In this document: positions 34,112 to 45,510 of the stretch, in pieces
How positions within the stretch are numbered: the first letter of the stretch is position 1
Layout of the letters: the number at the start of each line of letters is the position of its first letter
Source of the DNA: Glebionis coronaria
Lineage: Eukaryota; Streptophyta; Magnoliopsida; Asterales; Asteraceae
Assembly (NCBI GenBank): GCA_025667525.1
Contig: CM046876.1
Coordinates: 565,871,469-565,935,468 of the forward strand
DNA: 64,000 nt
Direction: 5' to 3'
Program-made: the position numbers and the translations under genes
Notes under the pieces: model-generated
The model's input: the letters and a program-made list of their open reading frames with translations, nothing else
What the model was told of the DNA's origin: nothing
Database searches by the model: none

Positions 34112-35772
34112 TGATACTTGCCTTTTGTATGGGTTCAGATTATGTCTCTCGGAATCCTCTCGAATTGATCTTGGTTCTAAGTGGAATGATTGTTCTTGGT
34201 TACTAAAAAGGGGTTTAGTTTTCTAATCTACTAAAAAGTTTAAATGTATTAAAATGAAAACTTAAATAAAAAACAATTAATTTAATGACAATTAATAAAA
34301 ACTTGAATTAAAATAAAAAGTAAATATTAAGAACAGTAAGAACAGTAGTAAGAATAGTAACAATTAAAGATGCTCAAAGGAAGATTGATTCGGAAGTATG
34401 ACCTTGATTCAGAACTTTTCACTCGGAACTTGGTTCGGAACCCTTGATCCGGAACTTCGTTCGGAACCTTCACTCGGAAGTTGACTCGGAAGTTTGATTC
34501 GGAACTTTACTCGGAACTTAATGCGGAACTTTGATTCGGAAGTTTATTCGGAACAATCAACTCATTCGGAACTTTTTAACTCATTCGGAACTTTTGAAAA
34601 TAACATTCATTCGGAACTTTTGCTCATCCGGAACTTTTGGTTCATTCGGAAGTTTTGCTCATCCGGAACTTTTGGTTCATTCGGAAGTTTTGCTCATCCG
34701 GAACTTTTGGTTCATTTGGAACTTTTAAAAGATAAAACTGATTCGGAACTTAAAGACTGATTCGGAACTTTTTGTTCACTCGGAACTATTGGTTCATCCG
34801 GAACTTTGTGTTCATTCGGAAGATGCAGTTCATTCGGAACTTTCAACTCATCCGGAACATTTGGTTCATTCGGAACCTGGGGAACTCAAAAACAGTTACC
34901 TTACCCGAAGAACAGGGAAAATGATTTTAATGCCAAAAACCACCAAGTTTTTCACCGAATCTTAATTAAAGCTAAACACAAAGCATCTACTAATCATAAA
35001 CTACAAATCCCATCAACAAAAACATAAAACCCAACAACTTTTGAAGATCAAATCAATCAAATAAGAACTTAAGAACTTGAAATAAAAGATGATGATGAAC
35101 AAGATGAAATGGAAAGATTAAACAAGAACTTGTATTGATGATTAATGTTTTAACAATCACAAAACAAGAATTAAAATTACAAGATTGAAAAACAAAGATC
35201 AAAATCACCAAACACCCTAGTGGTGTTGGTGATATCTACGAAACAGAAAGGAGAAAAAAGTGGGGAGAAGAAAAAAACAAAAACTATAAAACTGCATGCA
35301 AAGTGTGTGAGGGGAACCCTTTATATAGGTGTTCCCTTTGGTTGGTGAGTGGGCTTTCTCCCGTTCTTCTTGTCTTCTCGTCTTTTCAGAAAAGTTGACG
35401 TTTTCTATTCTGATTCGGGATTTGTTGTCGATTAAATTCAACTCATCTTTTAATTTTTTCGTTTAATAGACTTGAGTTTCTTCGACTTTTGTAAATCTTC
35501 CATCTTTGGTCCTTTTCTTCGATAAATCTTCGAATAGGCCCAGTGACTTCAAATCTTTTGCATCTCTTGGACAATAGACTTCATCTTGAGTCTTTTTCTT
35601 CGATAAATCCCGTGCAATCCCATGTTTTCTCCATTATCCATCCGGTTGGCTCTGAAAACACAATAAACACAAAAACAACGCATAATTCCAAACAAATGAT
35701 ATTAAATACGCGTTTTGGTCTCGTTTTAGCCAGAATTAAGTGGTAAAAGAATGGGTGTTTACACACCTATCA
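34112..35772 (-). repeat. 5' LTR of the pol-only gypsy element
   Basis: 1661 bp, the same length as the 3' LTR, with scattered single-base differences (for example GATCTTGG against GATTTTGG near the start). The TTCGGAA array occupies about 34385-34876. TATA box candidate on the minus strand near 35320-35330. Confidence 0.92.
34385..34876. repeat. Interspersed TTCGGAA array in the 5' LTR
   Basis: Same array as 25918-26405, unit for unit, with a few substitutions. Frames at 34494-34760 and 34531-34728 are translations of the repeat. Confidence 0.9.
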
Positions 35773-35983
35773 GAGAAGCTTTAGGAGATTAAACGTATGT
35801 GTAATTAAGAATGCCAAAAATAAACATGTGTTTTTCTCCTGCGTTGACAACTTTTACATTGTAGGGGTTTCTTTTTATGGATATGTTGAGAATGTATTTA
35901 AGGAATTTTTGAGGAAAATTACTAATTATAGGAATGAAGAGATTTTTGAAAAAAAAAGATACAACCTTTATAAGTAGTAGAGA

Positions 35984-37320
35984 TAAATTAGTTAACCATA
36001 ACCTTTCATAATAGACTTTCCTCTCAATTATGCCTTTACATTGTCATCTAGATACATAACAGTGATATTTTAATACAAATATGTACATAATTTGATAAAA
36101 TACCAATCAAATAAAAATCTTGCGTAAACTGTAAACTTTTATAACAGTCTTTTCTTTCAAAGTATGTTGTTTCTTTAAGTCTTCTTTTCATTAAATTGTC
36201 CATGATCACGTTAGTAATAGGATCATCGTGGTCCTATTTCTTGTCATACTTCTCCAACACATAACTGGTCGTCCTATCATGTATCACCACTTTAATTAGA
36301 TAATTCGGTTGACATCCAATCATATCCATTATGGCTAACAATTAGATCTAAGGTTTGTTTGTTGATTTGGGGATTCAAGGGTAGGGGTGTGACTGTTTAT
36401 AAAGTGTGTGTGTGTAAAAGACTTCAAATACGACTCGAGAAACATTTGATACGTTGACAAAAGAAAGAGAGTGAAAGGTCAATATTGCCTTCGCTTTTTG
36501 AGGCACGTAAGGAGTATAGACACAAGGACAAACATGCAACAATGTTGACAACAACATAGACGAACTGTACTTATTTTAAAAGAAGACGTAATGTGTGATT
36601 GTGTTAAAATTTTTGTGCATCAATCTTTTTTACTATAAAAATGTATAAAAAAGTCAAAATTAAAAAAAAATAATATTCACAGTTTTTTGTATAACTTATA
36701 ATACATATTTATGTCCGAATTATCTAGTCTTGTTATTTGATCTTTTTCCATAACTCCGAATTTGTGAGAAGTGCAAAATAGAACTTGAGAAAAATAAAAG
36801 CTGAATATTTATCGTTTTAGAGAATACACTATTAGAGGTTCAAGAATAGGTCAAAAAAAGTTTTAAGAGGTTTATGTTTTATATTAACCATAGTGAAGTT
36901 ACATTTTAATCCTATGTGACATGAAAAGGTCTTAAATCTTAGACATCTTCACAATTTAAGCAGTATATCTATTATACTATAATTCTAGGCCCTCTAATTG
37001 AATGCATAGGGCACTAAGTACGTGTGGAAGAGGTTTGATTTGCCAGGGAAAAAACAGCCATTGCCACGTTATTTAAGGGTTGCTGCAATTGTATCTCCAC
37101 TTAATGAGGTCGTCCATTAATTAGCTCCTAGTATTTTAACAGCCTCCTGATCCGGTATCTCAATCATTATGCAGTTACAATCTCTGCCTCATTATAAAGA
37201 GGTTGTGCAATGGTCCAGTATCTTTATTATTGTAACTGCACAACAAAGTAAATACCAAATGTCAAGTAATTATGTACACAAAGATTTGGCTATGATGTCT
37301 GAGCCTAATTCTATACAACT
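35984..37320. other. AT-rich stretch between two Helitron units
   Basis: No gene or element boundary was recognised. The last part (about 37020-37320) could hold the start of the RPA-like gene or the 5' part of the second Helitron, but no TC-type Helitron start was found there. Confidence 0.35.
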
Positions 37321-39522
37321 GTGGTGAACAACAAGGCTGTTGGGAGCTCAAGCAAAGGTGTGAGTGCCTCCAGAAATGGTGGGGTTGCAAAGCCTGTCTC
37401 TAAACGTCCAACCAGCAGGAGGACTAAAAAGGTTTCTGAAAATACCCTAGCAATCACAAAAAAAGATGTTGGTAAGGAGGTTGCCACTAATGAAACACCC
37501 GTAGATGAGCCTTTGTATTTAGATCAATTGGAGATGAATACTATTGCCTCTATTATTGTTATGGTTGGTAGAGTTTGGGATGTTAATGTTATAAAAGGGA
37601 CTTATTTGAGTACTGATTTTGTAGTCTCTGATGCAAAGGTATATTTTCATAATAGATTAGATACTTTTTTTAACAATATGGTTTCCTATGATTATTCTAA
37701 CTTTTACATTGTTTCAGGGTAATACCATTTATTGCACTACAAAAGGGAGTGTGGCTCACAATTTTATGCGTGTAAAAGAGGGTGATATATATTTAATCAA
37801 GAATTTTATTGTGCACTAGAAGAAGGCTGAGTATCGAGTGAAGAAAGATGATACCTTCATGTTGGAGTTTGATGGAGCGACAACAATCAGAAAGGTTACT
37901 GTCAGTCCTGATGGATTCATTAGATATCCTTTTAGCTTTATTCCTTGGGACCAAATTGTGGCTACAGATGACAAATATTTAATTGGTAAGATATGTGTAA
38001 TTATTTAATAGCTTAAAATAATTTAAATTAGTGCATAATGAATAACTGTTAACATTCATATAAAAAAATATGCAGATGCTGCCAGGGTATGTGACAAATG
38101 TTAGTAGGACAATTGAGATAAAAAAACAGGGTCCAAGAACTTAGATTTCTATCTTGCAAATGTTAGATATATACTGTTATTTACAATTGTTTTGTTTTCG
38201 ATGCTATATCCTAAGTTGTTCCTTTTATTTAATCAGTGGGCAGTCAATGCAGGTCACCCTATGGGGAGCCCTTGGCGATGTTCTCATAGAGAAAAAAACT
38301 AAACATGTTGGTTTATGCCCCATTTTTTTGTCATGCATGTGTCCCAAGATTTATAACAGTAAGTGCAAATAATTTTTATGTGTATTTAAATAATGTATGT
38401 AAACATGTTAAATGAAGTAGTTCTATTACCTTTCAGGTAAGCTATATTTGTCCAGCACAACCTCAACCAAAATTTATGATGATTTAGAAATACCAATTAT
38501 CCAGGACCTGAAAAAGACAAACAAGTTAGAAAGTATATGTGTATTTCTATTGGGTTTGAAAAGTTAGTTGTATTCTTACATATACCTTGCTGAATGTCAG
38601 GTGTGGTGTTCAATCAGGAAAAAGAATTGGTCCAGCCGATCCATCTAAAGCAAAGGAAGGGACGATGGAAAATCTCCTTATGTGGGCCCGGAACAAAACA
38701 AATGATGTATGTTTTTTTGTTTTGATTACTCCTTCTTCTAATATCAGCTTGCTGCAATTTAATCCACATCATTGTGTGTGTAGTCTGCGACCTTTCATTG
38801 TAGGCTGAACATTGACAACATAATGACAAGACGAGACTGGCATTATCCATCGTGTGGGTCTGCTAAATGCAAGAAAGGTGCAACAAGGAAGGATTGATAC
38901 TTCTATTGTGAAGGCTGTAATAAGACTGTTGAATACCCAATATTAAGGTATATTGGTTCTTCTTAATTTAAATTATTGCAATTAAAAAAACAAATGACTT
39001 ATTTCCTCACTATTACCTTGCAGATATAGGCTTAAATTGGCCGTGGCGGATGAAACTGGGTATGTTGTGGTTGTTGTATTTGATGAAGTATCGACTAAAA
39101 TAGTTGGGTGTGTAGCTGATACCATAGTTGATGTTGAAAATGATGGGAACGTTGATTTGCCACCAGCTCTAATGAATCTTATTGGAAATACTTATGGTTT
39201 TGAAATCAAGACCCTCACTTATTATGAATATGGGTCTTTTGAAATTTTTACATGTTGGAGGCTCATTCATAATGAGGCATCTGTGGAAAGTGCTGGATCA
39301 GGCATGGAAAATGAAGATACTGATGAGAGTGTTCAAGTATTGTCCCAAAACAAATCTGATTCAGCAGAAAATGTAGCTCCTGAAATGTCAGTGGATATTG
39401 CATCCCCTCAAAAGATCGCTGAATATGAATCTCCTTTGAAGATTACACCTTTCTTGAAGCGACTTTCCAAAGAGCCATATGTCGCAACTCCTTTGAAGCC
39501 TATTGAAAACAATAAAAAATAA
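37321..39522 (+). pseudogene. RPA1-like (replication protein A large subunit) gene of a Helitron
   Basis: Plant autonomous Helitrons carry RPA-like single-strand DNA-binding proteins. An OB-fold reads across 37495-37638 and, after an intron (37639-37717), 37718-37985 (GNTIYCTTKGSVAHNF, VKEGDIYLIKNF). A second OB-fold follows at about 38245-38510 (MQVTLWGALGD, LIEKKTKHVG). A zinc ribbon with Cys pairs (PSCGSAKC and YCEGC) at about 38850-38930 runs into a C-terminal OB-fold ending at TAA 39522. In-frame stops at 37817-37819 (TAG) and 38895-38897 (TGA) break the gene. No ATG starts the first open frame, so the true start is unknown. It lies upstream of the Rep/helicase on the same strand. Confidence 0.75.
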
Positions 39523-41670
39523 GGTTTACATCTTATTTGAACATAATACTCTTTCTGCGCACCCTATAAATATAAATACTAAATTGTTGTTTACATTGAC
39601 ATTGTTTAAGAGTGGACCTTGAGGACTCAGATGCGGAGTATGTTGGCAATTCAACTGAAAACGCAAACTATGATGACCATGACGGTTCTACAACTAAGAA
39701 GAGAATAAGAAGAAGGTCTGGATAAATTTACTTAGCACCTTTCTGTTGGGCAGCGTAATAACAAAGCATAATCTTATAGTTTAATAGTATTTTTTTAGGC
39801 TTATTCAGTCAAGCACCGATAAATCATCTCAACAGAAGATTAGAAGAACCAATCATGATGCAATTAGTTTTTAAGATGAACTTCTTTTGGAAAACAATTC
39901 TAAATATTGTCCTAATTGTTTGGAAGACATTTTTTTATGCATTATGTGATAGACTCCTTATGTTTGATAATGTTCATGGCATTCATGTTATGAGGTATTT
40001 TGAAAATAACTTATCCATGTTCAATTAACTTTGTTGTCTTAGTTGTAGAATACATTGGCAGCTCAACCAAAGGGCCATACAATCGTTATGATCACCATGT
40101 TCCAACCAAGAAGAAATAAGAAGACAGTCAGAGTAAATCCAATAATTAGATGTGGTTTGTTGACTCAGGGACTAAACCAGGGTAGATGGACAAAAAGTGA
40201 AAGCTTCAAGTATACTACAATGAATTTTTGAGATGAACTTTTTATACAGATACTAATAGATGTAGTCCTAGCCCTTTAAGAACTGTGTAGTTTATTGAAC
40301 AATGTAATAGGAATCCCCTGTTATGTTTAACAATGTTGGTTATCATGGATGTTAATAGAAGTTTATGAAATAACCTATTGATGTTCAGATAGCTTTATTG
40401 TTGATCGCTGTTAGCCTATTTAGAAAAAACAACCGCCAATAAATCAACAAAAAAAACAGATATGAGGGCTAAAATTAGATCAAATAATAATATAGCATGG
40501 TTAGCTTAGAAGAAACAAGTTTACATAATGAAAAAGAACAGCTAAAATTGACTGTCTATTATATAAGAGCTAAAGCAATGCTACAACAACCTTTTGCCTA
40601 AAAAGTCTTAAATGTGAAGGAACTTCCATACAATATAAATTGTTGATTCAGATGTGAAGGAACTTCTATATAGTAAAAACTCACCTTCATATGTTGACGT
40701 CGTTGTATATTTATTAAATAATGTTGCGAATCAATATTGCTTATTGAGTAGCTTCTTAGTATTTCCTTCCATCTTAAACGGTTCTTTGTAAATTATCAGA
40801 TCTTCCTGATACAAAATAAGAAAACTATGTTAATTCAGATAGAAAAAAATTATGTACACAGTAATGAATCATATTCCAACCTACTGATGTCTTCCATTTA
40901 TTAGAAAACTTATTAAATACATTATATCAAGTGATTTCAAAAGTATTTTTTGTTAAAAAACATATATTATCTGATCAGATTCTACAGATGTCTCTATAAT
41001 TTTAAAGTATCAAACAACTTCTCACTATCTGCAACAACTATGGATAAATGTATACATTTTTTCATACATTTCTATGAATCCTATGATTTCATAACTACTT
41101 TTATTTATGTCCCATTATTGCCAGATGCTCCACCGCCCAACACTTCTCTTGGCAACATATTCAGTAACTCTGTTACCATTCAAGTAACAAAAACTATTAG
41201 ACAAGATGGTAAGGTGCAAAGCTATTGTGGTTTAAAACTAAAAGAGGTGTGTTTTGCAGATTCAGATAAATGAATAAATCTATTTGTTTGTTTAAAAAGA
41301 TTTTATAAAACTATTTGTATATTGAAAAGCCCATATGTGACAGGTGTTGCATCCCCACACACCATACATGGGATAGACCTAGGACACAAAAATGTTGGTG
41401 AAAGTTCAAAATCTTCACATAAACGTAAAAGTAAGAAATCCGCAGGTATTCTGTTGAATCATCTGTGTGAAAATAGTTTATTCGTAAAAGCATTTTATTA
41501 TAACATTGATATTTAACCAAGTATTAACAATCACATGCCCCACCTATCTCCGTCGTTCTAAAAATAACATAAAATATGTTGCACTTACATCTGCAGGTAA
41601 TGTAATTTTGAACTTTCGATATAGTCACTAATAATTGATTCCTTTATTAATATAAAGACATTTTATGCAA
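39523..41670 (+). other. Between the RPA-like and Rep/helicase genes
   Basis: Decayed RPA tail sequence appears twice: acidic-then-basic pieces at about 39610-39725 and 40045-40120 look like duplicates of one exon (EYVGNST and EYIGSST, followed by TKK). A plus-strand frame at 40950-41273 followed by about 41325-41450 resembles a separate Pro/Ser/Lys-rich exon pair. No family was assigned. Confidence 0.4.
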
Positions 41671-44600
41671 GGTATTCCTATTTCTTACAATAATATTGGA
41701 TCTCCATCATATGAATGCCATAACTGTCATGTACAAATGTGGTATGGAGAAAGAAGGGAAATAAAAAAAGACTACAAATCCTACCTTCTCATTGTGCTGC
41801 CAAGATGGAAAAGTGTTGCTGCCCAAATTTAACGAAACACCATAGTCTTTAAATAATCTCCTTGATTATAACACACCTGGAACATGAAAATTTAAAGATC
41901 AGATTCATGTATACAACAATATGTTTTGCTTTACATCTTTTGGAGCAAAAATAGATCACTCAATTAACACATGAAGGGGTCCATATACCTTTAGGATAAA
42001 TGGTCAAAGTTATCATAGAATGGGTTCTTTACTTCCTCAACAAGAAATTAAACCAAGATATTCACAACTTTACTTCTTTGATACAGATCACGAAGTTAGA
42101 AACCGTATGCGCGCTTTTATGAATAACGAATCAGAACAAGGAATTGACAGAAACATAGTTGAAACTTTGATGGAAATGCTAGACCACTACAGCTCAATAG
42201 CAAATATGTTTCGTATGGAAAGGGATTGGTGTCGGTCACACAATTCAGTTAGCTTTGAATTACGCTTGCTTAGCACCCGAAATACATCAAGGCAGTACAA
42301 TGCGCCTACTATATCAGAAGTAGTTGCGCTCATTACTAATGATTTTGGTGATGTTGATTCTACAAGAGACATCATTATGATAAAGAAGGTAAACCAAAAC
42401 GAATCTATAAGTTACATCCAGAGTACATGGCATTACAGTATCCTTTGTTATTCCCATACGGAGAAGATGGCTTCCATGATAAAATCGCTTATCATAGGAA
42501 CACTGGCGTTCAGAAAACAAAGAGGGCATTTGTAACAATGAAAGAGTATTAATCTTATATAATAAAAAAAATAAATGATCAGGCACTACTTTGTTACAAG
42601 GTGGTCGTCTCTATCAGCAGTATTTGGTGGATGCATACACTGCTGTTGAAGAACAGAGGCTTCAATGGACACGAAATAATCAGGAGACGCTCCGTGTAGA
42701 CCTCTATCATAATCTTTGTGACGCAGTTACTAGGGGCGACATAAATGCGGCAGGTCTTGAGAAAAGAATTGTTCTTCCACGGACATTTATTGGTAGTCCT
42801 AGGTATATGATGCAAAACTACCAAGATGCAATGGCTCTATGTCGGGCATATGGCAATCCAGACCTGTTCATCACTTTCACTTTCAACCCAAAGTGGCTAG
42901 AAATAGATGAAATGTTGGCTTATATGCCAAGTCAGAAATCACATGATCATCCAGAAATTGGCACACGGGTTTTTAAAATGAAACTAACTTATTTGTTAGA
43001 TGATCTAACTAAATATGAAATTTTTGGCCGATCTTGCGCAGGTATTACAATTTACTCATACTTAAAGTTACTTAATACTTATAAGGAGTACCATTCCTAT
43101 GACTAAATACTTATGTTTATTTCTATATCAGTTGTATATGTGATTGAGTTTCAAAAACGTGGACTCCCCCACACTCATATTCTCTTATGGTTGGAAGAAG
43201 AAGCTAAATACAAGATTGCTAGTCAAGTAGATGATATAATCTCATCAGAACTTCCATCTCCAATTGATGATCCAGAGGGATATAAAGCAGTTTCTGATTT
43301 TATGCTTCATGGACCTTGTAGGAAAGAGAACAAAAGCGCAACATGTACAAATGATGGGAAATATCAAGATATTACCCAAAGTCGTTCATACCAGAAACAA
43401 CGATAGATGAAGATGGTTACCCGAATTATCGTCGTAGGGACAATAAAGTGAATGTTGCGGAAGGTAAATTCACCTACGATAATAAGAATGTTGTTCCTCA
43501 CAATCACCATCTACTCTTGAAATATCAGCCACATATCAACGCTGAGTGGTGTAACAGATCAAAAGCAATAAAGTACTTATTCAAGTACTTAAATAAAGGG
43601 ACCGATCGAGCAACCATCATGATAGAAGAAAATGTGAAGAATGCACCAAATGAGCACTCTGAACAGGTATTCCAAGTGGATGAAATAAAAAATTTCTTGA
43701 ATTGTCGGTTTTTAGCACCATGTGAAGCAGTGTGGCGGCTCTTTTCATATGATGTTCATTACTGCTATCCAAGAGTGATGCCGTTGAATTTTCACTTACC
43801 AAATCAAAAGGCGATCACACTGAGAGATTCAGACCAACTACCCGCTCTACTTCAAAGAGAAGCATTGATGTCGCAATGTTTACTGATTGGTTTGAATTGA
43901 ACAAGAGGGACACGGATGCTAACGCATATACTTATGCTGAAATACCTAAATATTGTGTATCGAATGACAAACGAAAAAGTTGGCAGAAGAGGAAACTACA
44001 AAAATGCATAGGCAGGATTGTTTACCCAACTCTGGCTTCTGGAGTGGGATATTATCTTAGAATGCTTTTGAATGTTGTGAGAGGCCCCGAAGATTTCCAA
44101 CAACTGATGACAGTCAATAAACCGTTATGTGCAACGTTCAAAAAAGCATGCTTCTTATATGGTCTCCTTAGCGATGACAGGAAATGGTCACATGCTATAA
44201 AAGAAGTAAGTCAATGGCAATTTGGGCCACAACTCCGTGACATTTTCATTACAATGCTTTTGTTTTGTAATGTCAGTAGGCCTCTACAACTATGGGAAGA
44301 AACGTGGGTATACTTATCAGAGGATATCATATTCATAAAATGCAAACTTTACAAATATCCATCATTACAATTGACTGACGAACAAATTTCGAATTATTTC
44401 CTTTTAGAAATTGATGATTTGCTAAACAAAAGTGGCAGATGTTTAGCATAATTTCATGATCTTCTGTGCCCGAATCTAAAGTTATTAACAAACTTGGATA
44501 ATCGTTTGGTTAGAGAAGCATTAGATTTTGACATGAAAGTAAGTAGGCGTGAACATGAACAGCTGCATTCCAAGTTATTGATTCGGTCTATAATCAAAAA

Positions 44601-45056
44601 GGACGATTCTACTTTGTTTATGGACCAGGCAGGACTAGAAAAACATTTTTATATAATACTATCATTTCAAGGTTTAGATCAGAACGAATGATCGTACTTG
44701 CAGTTGCATCATCAGGTATTATGCCTATGTATATATATATTAATAAATTTCATAAATTTTGTTTATAAAAGTAATTAAAACCACTAAGTAAAAAAATCAA
44801 TTTATTGCAGGAATTGCTTCATTGCTCTTACCATTAGGGAGAACCGCTCATAGTAGGTTTGTGATCCCACTAGAACTAATGGAGAATAGCACGTGTGGGA
44901 TAAAATAGAACACACAATTAGCAGAGCTAATGCTTGAGGTTCAGCTCATTATTTCGGATGAAGCCCCAATGACTCAAAAGTATGCTTTTGAATCATTAGA
45001 CACAACATTAAGAGATATATTGGGCTACAAACATGAAAGTCCCAAAATACAACAAT
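41671..45056 (+). pseudogene. Helitron Rep/helicase (RepHel), broken and truncated
   Basis: The protein nicks and strand-transfers Helitron DNA (HUH Rep domain) and unwinds it (Pif1-type helicase). The N-terminal zinc-finger region reads CHNCHVQMWYGER (about 41710). The Helitron-like N domain is at 42000-42540 and 42591-43060. The HUH motif, GLPHTHILLWL, has His codons at 43170-43178. The catalytic Tyr pair in KYLFKYLNKG is at 43574 and 43586. The helicase starts at about 44490. Its Walker A, normally GPGGTGKT, reads GPGRTRKT (44622-44645). DEAP of Walker B is kept. GT-AG introns are likely at about 43043-43131 and 44715-44810. There are several frameshifts and stops, for example near 42375, 42550 and 43405. 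At 45056 the sequence is cut by the Sirevirus-like LTR, so helicase motifs after Walker B are missing. Confidence 0.88.
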
Positions 45057-45510
45057 TGTTGAAACAATAACTCGTATAAAAACGAACATACAGAGAAATA
45101 CTTTTCAAACGAGTAATGCTTTATTAACTGTTATAATCAAAGTATTACAAAGTGCTATGAATACACCCGTTGAATGACAATAAGAAATGAACCCTAGAAC
45201 AAGTAAACTTGATTCGAGACTCAAGTTTACAAGAGAACTTATGAGTCGTTGTTAGACAGCTAAGGGCTCAGAGGTTCCAGAGGGAGAAAGAAACTTAGAT
45301 AATTTATCCAAGCACAAGGGTTGAATATCTCTTCTTTCTCCCACCTATTTATAATGGTACGAGGTTGCTTCCTTAGTGGGAGTAGTTGATACGTGTCATC
45401 TTCTGAGTTGAAGAGTACAACATATTAAATGCATGTCTATATTGAGACATACCTTTAAACTACTTTATGTGAACAGTTCTGCCAACTGTTTACTTTTGTC
45501 CCACTAGGTC
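45057..45510 (-). repeat. Sirevirus-like 3' LTR, distal piece
   Basis: Contains the TATA box TATAAATAGG on the minus strand (45344-45353) and the LTR terminus. Joined logically to 59164-59560 by removal of the nested gypsy element. Confidence 0.75.

Larger units (their letters stand above)
25641..35772 (-). mobile_element. Athila-type Ty3/gypsy retrotransposon with pol but no gag/protease
   Basis: Two LTRs of equal length (1661 bp, 25641-27301 and 34112-35772; ends TGATAC and CTATCA) enclose the element. The flanking 5-mers are both GAGAA, a perfect target duplication. On the minus strand a PBS TGGCGCCGCTGCCGG lies at 34095-34109, three bases from the 5' LTR, and a purine tract (AGTGTAGGGG) abuts the 3' LTR at 27302. 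The interior encodes RT-RNase H-integrase (33938-30735). Only a possible gag N-terminal remnant precedes it, and no protease motif is present. About 3.4 kb of 3' non-coding sequence follows and contains a solo LTR (27467-28982). The LTRs differ at few positions, so the insertion is fairly recent. Confidence 0.93.
19872..35983 (-). mobile_element. Minus-strand Helitron with captured host exons, split by a gypsy element
   Basis: The minus-strand 5' end is TCTCTACTACTTATAAAGG at 35983 downward, the classic plant Helitron start, preceded by A. The 3' end at 19872 is a GC-rich hairpin (CCGC-AGCTAT-GCGCGG) followed by CTAG and a T. Both flanks thus fit insertion between A and T. Removing the gypsy element at 25641-35772 leaves about 6 kb. 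There is no Rep or helicase, so it is non-autonomous. It carries a GCN1 exon and further exon-like minus-strand pieces of unknown origin at about 20165-20280, 21095-21295 and 21790-21890. Pairing of these two ends is inferred from orientation and spacing. Confidence 0.65.
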
